Of a stretch of 64,000 nucleotides of DNA, positions 27,302-35,900 are shown in pieces. The stretch comes from an uncultured Oribacterium sp. (GTDB taxonomy: Bacteria; Bacillota; Clostridia; Lachnospirales; Lachnospiraceae), in the NCBI GenBank assembly GCA_946413525.1, contig CAMKKZ010000004.1, positions 62,001 through 126,000 on the forward strand, written 5' to 3'. Each line of letters starts with the position of its first letter. The first letter of the stretch is position 1. The translations under genes and the position numbers were made by a program. The notes beneath the pieces were generated by a model. That model searched no databases and was not told the origin of the DNA. It saw only the letters and a program-made list of their open reading frames with translations.

Positions 27302-27498
27302 ACGATTCGGCACCCTCAGGATTTCATAGAATTCCAAATGAAAAAATTTGATTTACATTTTGAATTCGGAATTCGGAATTTCGATTTTTGAATTTTGAAT
27401 TCGGAATTTCTTGAAATCCAGAGGGCGGAGGAAGCGAAGGGCGCCTCTGAACGATTACCAGAAGTCGTCAAGGGAGGCTGTGGACAGGGTACTGAATG
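27301..27498 (-). mobile_element. MITE-like element, copy 3 (inverted, internally expanded)
   Basis: Starting at the glycosyltransferase stop codon, the ends GATTCGGCACCCT and AGGGTACTGAAT and the internal GGATTTCATAGAATTCC, CAGAGGGCGGAGG and GCGCCTCTGAACG match the reverse complement of copy 1. The centre is expanded by short GAATTCGGAATT repeats. It forms the leader of the next gene. Confidence 0.65.
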
Positions 27499-27529
27499 GC
27501 TGTGTTTATTTCAGGGAGAGCGGGACGCT

Positions 27530-28129
27530 ATGGCAAATGTGATTTCAATCGATAATCATGGAAATGGTCGGGAGGACGCGCTTAAGGAGGTGGAGCAATT
27601 TGCGGCGGAAAAGCATCTTTCCAGAAAAGAGGCTTTGAAGGCGAGGCTGCTTACCGAAGAAGTGCTTGGAATGGTTGAAGGTATTTCAGGCCAATTCACT
27701 TCGTCCTTTTGGATTACCGGGGACGAGCAATCTTATTGTATCCACCTGGATACGGAAACAAAGATGAATGTGTGGAAACGGGATGAGTTCCTGGATGTGT
27801 CATCCAGCGGTAAAAACGCTTCTGCCAAGGGAATACTCGGAAAGATCCGGGATATTTTTGAGATAGGGCTTTTGGGAGGTGAGTATGCGGGGGATATGAG
27901 TCAGCCAGGTCTTGCCCCGTATTATGCCATGGGAAGCGTGCCGGATGATACTGACGCGTTTTGGTCCCTGAATAATTATCGGAAAAATGTTGGAGACAGG
28001 CGTGCGGAGGATGCTGGGGATGCCTGGGATGAGTTGGAAAAATCCGTCATTGCCCTTGTCGCAGAGGATGTACAGGTGGGCATACGGGGGAACAAGGTAT
28101 ATCTCGCTGCTTCCCGGAAATGTGAATAG
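27530..28129 (+). CDS. Unknown protein in glycan cluster, weak GHKL-ATPase resemblance
   Basis: A 199-residue soluble acidic protein. ATG 27530 follows GGGAGAG; the frame also extends upstream into the MITE-like element. The segment SRKEALKARLLTEEVLGMV is reminiscent of the N-box helix of histidine-kinase-like ATPases, and the C-terminal WDELEKSVIALVAEDVQVG recurs in proteins I associate with this order, but no G-box is clear. No membrane segment or signal peptide. It overlaps the start of gmhB by 8 bases. Function unknown; a regulatory role is only a guess. Confidence 0.55.
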   Translation: MANVISIDNHGNGREDALKEVEQFAAEKHLSRKEALKARLLTEEVLGMVEGISGQFTSSFWITGDEQSYCIHLDTETKMNVWKRDEFLDVSSSGKNASAKGILGKIRDIFEIGLLGGEYAGDMSQPGLAPYYAMGSVPDDTDAFWSLNNYRKNVGDRRAEDAGDAWDELEKSVIALVAEDVQVGIRGNKVYLAASRKCE

Positions 28130-29024
28130 ACTGGTTTTCCTTGACAGGGACGGCACGCTGAATGAGGAGGTTGGCTATCTTCATGAGGAATCGAAGCTCT
28201 GTATCCTGCCAGGGGTACCGGAGGCCTTGCGAAAATTATGTGCCGCAGGCTTCCAGCTTGTGGTCGTCACGAACCAGGCCGGAATCGGGCGGGGCTATTA
28301 CCCTGAGGAAGACTGCAGGAAGGTGAATGCCGCGCTGGCGCGGGAGCTGGGACGGTCGGGGGCGGAGCTGTCCGCGTTTTATTACTGTCCGCATCATCCG
28401 GAGAATGGCATTGGTATGTATAAAAAAGAATGCCTTTGCAGGAAGCCGGGTATCGGCCTTTTCCTTCAGGCGGAAGCGGACTTTCTCGGATGGCCGGGGG
28501 CTTTCACCGCGGGGGCGTCGGATTTGGAAAATCATTTCGTGGCGAAGATGATGCCTGCGGGGGCTTTCGTTGCGAACGTATCGGATTGGGAAAATCATTC
28601 CATGGCGGAGCCAACGCCTGCGGGGGCTTTCACTGTGGGCGCGTCGGATTGGGAAAATCATTCCATGGCGGAGCCAGCGCCTGCGGTGGTTTTTACCACA
28701 GGCGCGTCGGATTGGGAAAAGACAGAGGGATATCAGAGTTTGATGAGGCTCAGCGCCGACGAGGCCGCTTGTCTTCAGGAGGAAAACCGCAGGGATCAAA
28801 GGTATAAAGCATTTCTGCGGCATTGTTATATGATTGGCGACAAGCTGAACGATACGAGGGCAGGTCATGCTTTTGGCATAAGGAGCATTCTGGTGGGCAG
28901 CGGATATGGAAGGGAAGAGCGGGAAAAGGCGCGACCGGGGGATTTTGACGAATTTTTTGAGACGCTGGGGGAGGCGGCAGAATGGATAGTGAGAGAAGAG
29001 CGGAACAGCAGCTTGACAGATTGA
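28122..29024 (+). CDS. gmhB: GmhB-like heptose-bisphosphate phosphatase with repeat insert
   Basis: A 300-residue HAD-IIIA phosphatase (usual length about 175-190). Motif I FLDRDGTLNEEVGYL, TNQAGIGRGYY, the zinc-loop residues CPHH...CLCRKPG and motif IV MIGDKLNDTRAG are all intact. It removes the 7-phosphate of D-glycero-D-manno-heptose 1,7-bisphosphate. Between GLFLQAEADF and YMIGDK lie about 100 extra residues made of 21-residue repeats. The GTG start at 28122 overlaps the previous stop and has only a weak GGAAA upstream. gmhA follows, overlapping by 43 bases. Confidence 0.85.
   Translation: MNRLVFLDRDGTLNEEVGYLHEESKLCILPGVPEALRKLCAAGFQLVVVTNQAGIGRGYYPEEDCRKVNAALARELGRSGAELSAFYYCPHHPENGIGMYKKECLCRKPGIGLFLQAEADFLGWPGAFTAGASDLENHFVAKMMPAGAFVANVSDWENHSMAEPTPAGAFTVGASDWENHSMAEPAPAVVFTTGASDWEKTEGYQSLMRLSADEAACLQEENRRDQRYKAFLRHCYMIGDKLNDTRAGHAFGIRSILVGSGYGREEREKARPGDFDEFFETLGEAAEWIVREERNSSLTD
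28497..28720 (+). repeat. 63-bp tandem repeats inside gmhB
   Basis: Three full 63-base units start at 28497, 28560 and 28623, and a partial fourth at 28686. Each begins with GGGGCTTTC-like sequence and contains TCGGATTGGGAAAATCATTC. Translation gives 21-residue units with the core SDWENHSMAEP. Units 2 and 3 are nearly identical, indicating recent duplication. Confidence 0.85.
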
Positions 29025-29635
29025 TGGAAAGGTACCCTGTCCTGGCTCCGGCGCGTGGACAGATATGGGATGCCTATCTTTTGATGGAGCGGTGTTACAG
29101 GAACGGGGGCAAGATTCTTTTCTTCGGAAACGGAGGATCCTGCGCGGACGCAGAGCATATCGTTGGCGAACTGATGAAGGGATTTTGCAAAAAACGTCCT
29201 ATAACGGAGGATCTTTTCAGGAAGATCACGGCCCTGGATCCTGAAAAGGGTGAACGTCTAGCCAGAAACCTGCAGATGGGTTTGCCGGCCATTTCCCTGG
29301 CTTCGGAAACCGCGCTTTGTACGGCGTACGCGAATGACCAGGATCCGGAAATGATTTATGCCCAACAGGTGCTTTCGTACGGGAAGCCCGGAGATGTCGC
29401 GTTCGGCATCAGCACATCCGGCAATTCGACAAATGTCCTGCATGCCTTTACCGTGGCGAGGGCCTGCGGACTGTCCTCCATCGCGCTTACGGGCAGGGAT
29501 GGCGGGGAATCCGCTAAAAGGGCGGATGTCGCCATTATTGTCCCGGAGCAGGAAACGTACAAGATACAGGAGCTCCACCTTCCGGTCTACCATGCGCTGT
29601 GTCTCATGCTGGAGGATGCCTTTTTTGAGGCATGA
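28982..29635 (+). CDS. gmhA: Phosphoheptose isomerase (SIS domain)
   Basis: A 217-residue SIS-domain isomerase converting sedoheptulose 7-phosphate to D-glycero-D-manno-heptose 7-phosphate. FFGNGGSCADAEHIVGELMK is the GmhA substrate loop; GISTSGNSTNVLHA and VPEQETYKIQELHLPVYHA follow as in the family. It starts 43 bases inside the gmhB 3' end and overlaps the next gene by four bases. With gmhB it points to heptose in a surface glycan, as in S-layer glycans of Gram-positives. The kinase and nucleotidyltransferase of that pathway (HddA, HddC) are not in the window. Confidence 0.93.
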   Translation: MDSERRAEQQLDRLMERYPVLAPARGQIWDAYLLMERCYRNGGKILFFGNGGSCADAEHIVGELMKGFCKKRPITEDLFRKITALDPEKGERLARNLQMGLPAISLASETALCTAYANDQDPEMIYAQQVLSYGKPGDVAFGISTSGNSTNVLHAFTVARACGLSSIALTGRDGGESAKRADVAIIVPEQETYKIQELHLPVYHALCLMLEDAFFEA

Positions 29636-30447
29636 GAGGGGGCAGGATAAATGTGAGCAATACAGGACATGTTTTTTCAGTGGCCGCGTATGGCGAGTCG
29701 CCTTATCTGGAAGCGCTCCTTCAATCGCTAAGGAAGCAGGAGAGTCCTTCTCATGTCATTGTCTGCACTTCTACACCCAATGGGCATATCAAGGGGCTGA
29801 CGGAGAAATATGGCATACCGCTTTTCGTCAGGAAAGGGGTACCGGGACTGCGGGACGACTGGAATTTTGCTTATGAAGAGGGGAGGCGCCTGGGCAGGCT
29901 TGTTACCATCGCGCATCAGGACGACCTGTATTATCCAGCTTATTCAAGGACAGTCCTGAGGGCTTTTCGCAGGTATCCGGACATGTCCCTGTTCTGCAGC
30001 AGGTATGATACGGTGAACGCGGAGGGAAAGCCGGTTTATGGAATGGCTGAGGGCGTAAAGCGTTTGCTGCGTTTCCGGTTGAGGAGGCGCGCCGCGTCGG
30101 ACAGGACGGATGTGAAGCTGAGCGCCCTGCGATGGGGCAATGGCATCGGCTGCCCGACCTGTACCTATCAGGCCGCGCTCTGCGGCAGTCCGTTGTTTCA
30201 GAATAATTATCGTTTTGTCATTGATTGGGATACGCTGCTGCGGCTGGCCAGGCTGCCGGGGCGTTTTGTTTGTGTGGAGAAAGCCCTGATGGCTTACCGG
30301 GTGCATCCGGGGGCGGAGACGGCGAAACAGATTCATAGCAGGAACCGGGAACGGGAGGAGCGGGAAATATTCCGGAAGCTTCATGGCAGGCGTATGGCTG
30401 ACACGCTAATGTTATTTTACCGGCTTGCTTATGGGGCTTACTCCTGA
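29632..30447 (+). CDS. Family 2 glycosyltransferase
   Basis: A 271-residue cytoplasmic GT-A enzyme. HVFSVAAYGESPYLEALLQS is the N-terminal nucleotide-binding strand, and TIAHQDDLYYPAYS supplies the metal-binding Asp-Asp in place of DxD. The later part (NGIGCPTCTYQAAL, DWDTLLRLARLPG) fits the acceptor half of small GT2 proteins. ATG 29632 overlaps the gmhA stop (ATGA); GTG 29653 would be an alternative. Donor and acceptor cannot be told; context suggests heptose or mannose transfer. Confidence 0.82.
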   Translation: MRGGRINVSNTGHVFSVAAYGESPYLEALLQSLRKQESPSHVIVCTSTPNGHIKGLTEKYGIPLFVRKGVPGLRDDWNFAYEEGRRLGRLVTIAHQDDLYYPAYSRTVLRAFRRYPDMSLFCSRYDTVNAEGKPVYGMAEGVKRLLRFRLRRRAASDRTDVKLSALRWGNGIGCPTCTYQAALCGSPLFQNNYRFVIDWDTLLRLARLPGRFVCVEKALMAYRVHPGAETAKQIHSRNREREEREIFRKLHGRRMADTLMLFYRLAYGAYS

Positions 30448-30505
30448 AAATTGTTTTGAAGATTTGTCTTTTGGGACTTCTTAATAAAATCGAGCGGGTA
30501 TTAAG

Positions 30506-30674
30506 GGCAAGCCTTTCATGCTTCATTTGCGTGGCTTTTGCGTTACTAAAGAGACTTCGATGCCTGTGGCATCAAGTCAAGTATGAAAGGCAAGCCTTTC
30601 ATACTTCATTTGTGCCGCTGGCGCAACACAAATGGGACTCAACGCCTGCGGCATTAAGTCATAGTATGAAGGGA
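30506..30674 (+). repeat. 84-bp intergenic repeat family, two tandem units
   Basis: Two units, about 30506-30590 and 30591-30674, each running from GCAAGCCTTTCATRCTTCAT through a GGCATYAAGTC segment to GTATGAAAGG. Palindromes CTTTCATAC / GTATGAAAG bracket each unit. No gene is seen in the gap 30448-30721 that it fills. Confidence 0.75.
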
Positions 30675-30721
30675 GACAGGGTTCGGATTTAGGGCAGGAG
30701 AGTGGGAGGCTGACGGAAAGA

Positions 30722-32065
30722 ATGCACATTATTTTGTTATCCGGGGGCTCGGGGAAGCGTTTGTGGCCCCTTTCAAATGAGGTCAGGTCAAAGCAGTTTC
30801 TGAAGATTTTTCGAAGGGCGGACGGAAGTCATGAGTCCATGCTTCAAAGGATGTACCGCATGATCAGGGAGACGGATCCAGGGGCTACAGTGACGATTGC
30901 CACATCCGGCAACCAGGTTTCCGCAATTCGTGCCCAGTTGGGGGAGGAGGTCGGAATTTCCGTGGAACCCTGCCGCAGGGATACTTTTCCGGCCATCGCG
31001 CTGGCAGCGGCCTTTCTGCATGAGAAGCAGGGTGTAGCAGAGGATGAGGCGGTGCTGGTGTGCCCCGTGGATCCATATGTAGAGACGGATTATTTTGAAA
31101 TGCTTGGCCGGCTGTGCCTTGAAGCGGAGGGGCAGAAAGCCAGGCTTGTGCTGATGGGAATTACACCGACGCAGCCCAGTGAAAAGTATGGCTATATTAT
31201 CCCCAGGAGAGGCACAGAGGATGAATCCGGCGCCTTTGTGGAATGTTTCCGGGAGAAGCCTGACATCCCGGCGGCAGAGGAATATATACGGCAGGGGGCT
31301 CTTTGGAATGCCGGAATCTTTGCCTTCCGCCTCGCTTATATGCTGGAGAAGACGGAGCAGCTTTTGGGAACGGCAAATTATGAGGCGCTTTTCCGCGATT
31401 ATGCGTCTCTTCCGAAAATCTCTTTTGACTATGCAGTGGCGGAAAAAGAGGAGAGCATACGGGTGCTTCGTTTTTCCGGTACCTGGGAGGATCTGGGTAC
31501 CTGGAATACGCTGACCAGGGCCATGGTGGATCCGGTTTCCGGCAACGCGGTGGCCGCGGAATGTGAAAATACCCATGTCATTAACGAACTGCAGATCCCG
31601 CTGATCGCCTTGGGGGTAAAGAACCTTGCCATCGCGGCCACTCCGGACGGCATCCTGGTATCTGACAAGGAGGCGGGGAGCCATCTGAAGGAGTATGTCG
31701 TTGACCGCCGGCCGATGTATGAGATGAGGGAGTGGGGGGAGTACAGAGTGCTGGATTACCGCGTCCAGGGGGATGGATGTAATTCCCTGACAAAGGCCCT
31801 TCGTATTTTCCCTGGAAAGCATATTTCGTACCAGCGGCATCGCTTCCGTTCGGAAATTTGGACCGTAACCGAGGGGGAGGGCAGGATCATTCTGGAGGAT
31901 GAAGTGCGTACGCTGAAGAGGGGGGATACGGCTCATATCCGTCCCATGACAAGGCATGCCCTGCTTGCCGATTCGGAGCTCCATATCATTGAAGTCCAGG
32001 TGGGCAGCGAGCTGACGGAGGAGGATGTGGAGAGGCTTGACTTTGATTGGAGCCGCTTTGAATAG
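30722..32065 (+). CDS. manC: Mannose-1-phosphate guanylyltransferase / cupin phosphomannose isomerase
   Basis: A 447-residue two-domain enzyme making GDP-mannose. The N-terminal nucleotidyltransferase has LLSGGSGKRLWPLSNEVRSK, the FREKPD metal/sugar motif and NAGIFAF. A left-handed helix linker follows, then a C-terminal cupin (HRFRSEIWTVTEGEGRIIL) of the type II phosphomannose isomerase fold. ATG 30722 has GGGAGGC somewhat distant (about 14 bases) and GGAAAG immediately adjacent. It may instead act on heptose 1-phosphate given the neighbouring gmhA/gmhB; the sequence alone does not decide. Confidence 0.88.
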   Translation: MHIILLSGGSGKRLWPLSNEVRSKQFLKIFRRADGSHESMLQRMYRMIRETDPGATVTIATSGNQVSAIRAQLGEEVGISVEPCRRDTFPAIALAAAFLHEKQGVAEDEAVLVCPVDPYVETDYFEMLGRLCLEAEGQKARLVLMGITPTQPSEKYGYIIPRRGTEDESGAFVECFREKPDIPAAEEYIRQGALWNAGIFAFRLAYMLEKTEQLLGTANYEALFRDYASLPKISFDYAVAEKEESIRVLRFSGTWEDLGTWNTLTRAMVDPVSGNAVAAECENTHVINELQIPLIALGVKNLAIAATPDGILVSDKEAGSHLKEYVVDRRPMYEMREWGEYRVLDYRVQGDGCNSLTKALRIFPGKHISYQRHRFRSEIWTVTEGEGRIILEDEVRTLKRGDTAHIRPMTRHALLADSELHIIEVQVGSELTEEDVERLDFDWSRFE

Positions 32066-34442
32066 CCGCCGGGCTCGTGGGATTGTCTTTGAAGCCGCCC
32101 TTTTCATGTTGTCTTTTGCGGCATTTTGTGTTTTCATGGTGGTTTCCGGCAATCTGGAAAGGTTTATGGAAGGGAAAAATCTGCTTGCCCTTCTCGAGCT
32201 CCTGCTTGTGTGCGTGCTGCTTTTTTCCGGTGTTTTCCTGTGGGGGCGCGATGATGTGAGGAAGCGGATATTTACGGTGGGGCTGGTGACGCTTTCGGAG
32301 CTCTATCTTCACAGGATGATCTTGCCCTTTTTTTTGAGTGGGCTTTATTTTCTTTTATGCGCCGTTCCTTTTCTTATGCTTTTCGGACTTTTTGGACAGG
32401 ATCCGGTTGGCTTTTTGAGAAAAGGGATGCGCGATATGGCTGTTCTGTTTTCCAGATCGAGGAGCGGGAATTTGCCTTTGCGGGCCGTTGAGCGGATTTG
32501 CTCTACAAGCAGTTCGCCGTACCGGAATTCAGAACGGGAAAAATCCACTCTGACAGGTGGACGGGTTTCTTTGTGGGGAGCATCTTTTTCCCCTTTGTAT
32601 CTGTCCATTCCTTTTCTCCTGATTCAGTTGAACAGGATGAATATTGCGGCGGATTATGACTCGTTAAGGTATGGGCTCCGTTCTGATTTCATCCTCTTTC
32701 CGGGGAACGGCCTGTGGGAAAAGGCGGCATCTTTTTTTACATCCTCCGGTCAGATCAACGCGGTTTATCTGTATCCGAAGGGGTTGGAGCTTCTGACACT
32801 TCCCCTTGCCAGCTTCCATAGTTTTGCCCTGCTGTTCATGTTCCAGTTCTGGACCATGCTTTCCTGCATGGCATTGGTCTATCTCATTGTATTTCAGGTC
32901 ATTGGCATCCGGAGGAACGCGGCCTGGGCCGCCGCTATTCTGCCCATGCTCTCTTCTGTTGGGAATATGTCCATTACGGCCAAAACAGACATGATGACGC
33001 TCTGCCTGCAGCTTTTGATGATCCTGCTTTTCCTGAAGGGGGATCCTGTGCGCGGCACGGCCGCCGCCATCCTGAGTCTGTCCTTCAAACCGACCGCGGT
33101 GGTATTCAGCGGCATGGCCTGTGGGACGCTGCTTTTTTTGATAATGTGGACCTGGCTTTGCCGCAGGCTTTTCCGCGGGGAATCGGATTCTGGTTCCGGG
33201 ATGAAGCCTGAAAGAAAAGACTTTCCTGCGCTTTTGTTCTCTCTATTCTTTACGGGGCTCATCACGTTCCGAACCTATTATATTACCGGGCTCCCTTTAT
33301 CCACTACCTTTACGGCATTTTTCAAGCTTCTGGGAATTCGGGAAAAATGGCCCTTTAATTTCAAGGCTTATCTTGATTACGGCAGCAGCCAGGGAGTCAT
33401 GGCAGGAATGGCTTCTTTTTTCAGACGGATACTTCTTTTCCTTTTTTGTCCGGTGGGGGAGGATATGGCGCATGTGGCCATTGCCTGGGGCGGAGTGTTG
33501 GTGCCGCTGCTTCTTTGGAGAAGCTTTGGCGTGACAGGAAAAGTCCTGAGGGGAAGGATGCGTGCGCAGGGAGAGGGAGCGGGTGAAGCAGCTCTGGGGC
33601 ATGACGACAATCTGCTTTTGCAGGATGGCGGCAGGCAGGCAGCAGGATTTCTGGAACGGGAGGAGATGTCGGTGGCCGCGCTTGTCGTTTTGTTTCTTGC
33701 CATGACGGCGGGATCCATGCTGACCTTTTACTTTCTTTGGCAGGTGGACGGGAATTATTACATCCTCTGGAATTCCCTGCTTCTTATCCTGGCATGTACG
33801 GCTCTGGATACAGCGGAATTTTTTCAAAAACCGCGGATGCTGCTGCTTTTTTCTTGCGCCCTGCTTACTACGATCATTACGAGCTGGGCCGGGGCCACGG
33901 GCTTTACGGAGATCGATTTTCTGAACCGGGGGTATTACGATAATGAAGCGAAGATGCGGGAGCTTGCGATGGAAAAAGGGACGTATGACGCCTATCTGCT
34001 TTTTTCAAGGGATCCTTCGACGGGCGTACTTGCCTTTGCCGATACGCCGGAATGTTACATGATCCCCTGCCGGATCCAGAGCATCAGTGACGTGGAGGGG
34101 AGCGGTGGAAGTCCGGGGCTTTATGACGATCTGATTTATTTTGAGTGGTTTTTGAAATGGGCCGGAACGGATTATATCTATATAGAGAAGGGTTTTCTGC
34201 CCAGACCGGAGGAGGAGCGGGCGCGGGAGATGCTGCTTTCCCTTGCGGAAGACGGGATTCTGCTTGAGCCGAGGACGGACAGGGGCGACGGAAGGGGCGC
34301 AGAAGGCTCCGGGGAATCCCCATACCTGGTTTTTTCCCTGGACCAGGAGAGGCTGCAGATTGTCTGGGATGAGAAGACGCCCCCGCCAGCATCGGAAGAA
34401 AGCATACGCAGGGCGCTGGACGCGCTGGAAGATTTTGTATGA
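32025..34442 (+). CDS. Polytopic membrane protein, GT39/ArnT-like glycosyltransferase (putative)
   Basis: An 805-residue protein with at least a dozen hydrophobic segments, a long extracytoplasmic C-terminal domain, and repeated aromatic-rich stretches. The layout matches lipid-linked-sugar-dependent (GT-C) transferases and polymer-assembly proteins; a first-loop Asp (NIAADYDSLRYGL) resembles the catalytic Asp placement of that class, but no diagnostic signature was recognised. It overlaps manC by 41 bases. ATG 32025 directly abuts GGAGGAGG; TTG 32037 is spaced better and is an alternative start. The last codons (LEDFV) lie in a tandemly duplicated segment. Confidence 0.65.
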   Translation: MWRGLTLIGAALNSRRARGIVFEAALFMLSFAAFCVFMVVSGNLERFMEGKNLLALLELLLVCVLLFSGVFLWGRDDVRKRIFTVGLVTLSELYLHRMILPFFLSGLYFLLCAVPFLMLFGLFGQDPVGFLRKGMRDMAVLFSRSRSGNLPLRAVERICSTSSSPYRNSEREKSTLTGGRVSLWGASFSPLYLSIPFLLIQLNRMNIAADYDSLRYGLRSDFILFPGNGLWEKAASFFTSSGQINAVYLYPKGLELLTLPLASFHSFALLFMFQFWTMLSCMALVYLIVFQVIGIRRNAAWAAAILPMLSSVGNMSITAKTDMMTLCLQLLMILLFLKGDPVRGTAAAILSLSFKPTAVVFSGMACGTLLFLIMWTWLCRRLFRGESDSGSGMKPERKDFPALLFSLFFTGLITFRTYYITGLPLSTTFTAFFKLLGIREKWPFNFKAYLDYGSSQGVMAGMASFFRRILLFLFCPVGEDMAHVAIAWGGVLVPLLLWRSFGVTGKVLRGRMRAQGEGAGEAALGHDDNLLLQDGGRQAAGFLEREEMSVAALVVLFLAMTAGSMLTFYFLWQVDGNYYILWNSLLLILACTALDTAEFFQKPRMLLLFSCALLTTIITSWAGATGFTEIDFLNRGYYDNEAKMRELAMEKGTYDAYLLFSRDPSTGVLAFADTPECYMIPCRIQSISDVEGSGGSPGLYDDLIYFEWFLKWAGTDYIYIEKGFLPRPEEERAREMLLSLAEDGILLEPRTDRGDGRGAEGSGESPYLVFSLDQERLQIVWDEKTPPPASEESIRRALDALEDFV

Positions 34443-34586
34443 AGGCGACGCTGTATATTCTGCGGGCAATGGGCAGAATTCGCTCCGGATGTGCTGGAAG
34501 CTTTTGTATGGAGGCGGCGCTTATATTCTCTTGGCAACGGGCAGAATTCGCTCCGGATGTGTATTGGAAGCTTTTGTATGAAGGTG
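34425..34586 (+). repeat. Tandem duplication of the 3' end of the preceding gene
   Basis: Units of 69-70 bases start at 34425 and 34494, with a partial third at 34564. Each begins CTGGAAGMTTTTGTATG and contains GGGCAGAATTCGCTCCGGAT. Unit 1 includes the final codons and stop of the upstream gene, so the gene's end and downstream flank were copied twice. Confidence 0.85.
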
Positions 34587-34596
34587 GCAGCTTCGT

Positions 34597-35292
34597 ATGA
34601 AAAAGAAAAGTGACGAAAGAAACAGCATTATCGATTACGTCATTACGAATATCCGCAGCGGGGTGTGGAAACCGGGCGAGAAGATCACAAGTGAGAACCA
34701 GATCAGCAAGGAGCTTCATGTCAGCCGGATGATGGTGCGTTCAGCCCTGCAGCCGCTCTTCGCGCTGGGCATGCTGCGGAGCGAACAGGGACGGGGAACC
34801 TATCTGGTCTCAAAGGATACAAGCATGTTCCTGAACACAGAAGCGCTCCTTGAATACCGTCTCCCGGAAAGCGAGGATTACCGGCGGATAGTGGAATTCA
34901 TGCAATTCCGGTGCATGGTTGAGCCGCCGTCCGCAGGCATGGTGGCGGAGCATGCTTCCGATGGCTTTACGGAGCGCATCGGAAAGTATCTGGGCCTTAT
35001 GGAAAAGGCAGCGTCAATCAAGGATTCGCCGGCTTTTGTTTACGCGGATCATGCTTTTCATATGGCAATATGCAGGGAAACGAAAAATGAGCTCTTGATT
35101 TCGGTCATGGCGCACGTTTTCAAACAGAATGAGGATCATGCCTTTCGTCTGAACCGTATGGTCGGTTATTATTCAGGACTCTATTATCACCGGCTGCTGT
35201 TCGAGGCCTTTCAGGAAAAGGATGGCAGAAAGGCCATGAGGCTGATGGATGAGCACCTCAGGCACAGCCTTCGAGATATGATGGGGGTCTGA
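34597..35292 (+). CDS. FadR/GntR family transcriptional regulator
   Basis: A 231-residue regulator. The N-terminal winged helix (ENQISKELHVSRMMVRSALQ, then LRSEQGRGTYL) is GntR-type; the C-terminal 150 residues are an all-helical FCD domain (HAFHMAICRETKNELL, with metal-type His residues). ATG 34597 lies ten bases after GAAGGTGG. FCD regulators often sense hexuronates or other organic acids, so a link to the pectin locus 17 kb upstream is possible but unproven. No obvious target gene lies beside it. Confidence 0.88.
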   Translation: MKKKSDERNSIIDYVITNIRSGVWKPGEKITSENQISKELHVSRMMVRSALQPLFALGMLRSEQGRGTYLVSKDTSMFLNTEALLEYRLPESEDYRRIVEFMQFRCMVEPPSAGMVAEHASDGFTERIGKYLGLMEKAASIKDSPAFVYADHAFHMAICRETKNELLISVMAHVFKQNEDHAFRLNRMVGYYSGLYYHRLLFEAFQEKDGRKAMRLMDEHLRHSLRDMMGV

Positions 35293-35355
35293 CGTGGTTC
35301 AAAGGAACGGATGATCTTCTTTTTTCCGAATTTCAGAATATAATTATAGAAAACC

Positions 35356-35397
35356 AGATCAATATTATTCCGGTTTCGGAATAATATTGATCTTATT
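35356..35397 (+). terminator. Perfect palindrome, probable terminator of the FadR-type gene
   Basis: AGATCAATATTATTCCG pairs perfectly with CGGAATAATATTGATCT around a GTTT loop (35356-35393), followed by TATTTAT. The stem is AT-rich and the tail poor in uninterrupted T, so an operator or insertion-derived hairpin is also possible. Confidence 0.5.
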
Positions 35398-35499
35398 TAT
35401 AGTAAACGAATTTAATATCTGCACTATAATCACTAAAAGCAACACCACACAAAGCCTATTAAACATATCAAAGTACAATTTCTAAATTCGTTTACTATA
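35398..35499. mobile_element. 102-bp element with 17-bp perfect terminal inverted repeats
   Basis: TATAGTAAACGAATTTA at 35398-35414 is exactly complementary to TAAATTCGTTTACTATA at 35483-35499. The 68-base interior is non-coding. This is MITE-like and has ends unlike the GTAACTATTCAG family. Confidence 0.6.
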
Positions 35500-35520
35500 C
35501 TATAATAAAGGGAAGAAAGA

Positions 35521-35721
35521 CCAGACTTTTGTGTGCGCCAGGGAGCTAGCAGATGTAACTGACCGGGAGATTGGCCTGTGCGGATATTTTGTCATTATCA
35601 AGTCTAAAAAATGAGTGCAAGAGATGCGCTACTGCTTTATAAGAGCAGGGATGGGTCCGAAAAACTCTTCCGGGGAGATAAGTCCTATCTCGCTTTGAGG
35701 GTTTTGTTTACACAGAAGTAA
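35521..35721 (+). pseudogene. Remnant of an IS1634-like (IS4 superfamily) transposase
   Basis: One frame reads ELADVTDREIGLCGYFVIIK up to a TGA near 35612; a second frame from 35611 reads MSARDALLLYKSRDGSEKLF, then RGDKSYLALR. Together these match the region around the conserved YKxRDxSEKLF box of IS1634-type DDE transposases as I recall them. A frameshift separates the halves and both termini are missing, so this is a dead fragment. Confidence 0.65.
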
Positions 35722-35900
35722 AATAAACAAAACTTGTAAATGGACAAAACGGTTTTGATCATAATTCGTTGGAGAAGCAGAGGATAAAGAGGAGAAATAA
35801 ACAATAAAGTGAAATCCCGTGAAAGCTGGTGAAGCAGACAGGGGATTCCTTTTTTGTTTAAGAAAAAAAGTTCAACTGTTATAATAGACATGACATATAG

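Larger units (their letters stand above)
35293..35900. other. AT-rich, mostly non-coding remnant region
   Basis: The gap after the FadR-type gene holds a 17-base perfect palindrome (35356-35393), a 102-base element with terminal inverted repeats (35398-35499) and a frameshifted transposase remnant (35521-35721). The rest, 35722-35900, is AT-rich and shows no supported gene. Confidence 0.6.

Noticed and set aside
30456-30692. 78-codon frame before manC
   Set aside because: It consists of the 84-bp repeat units.
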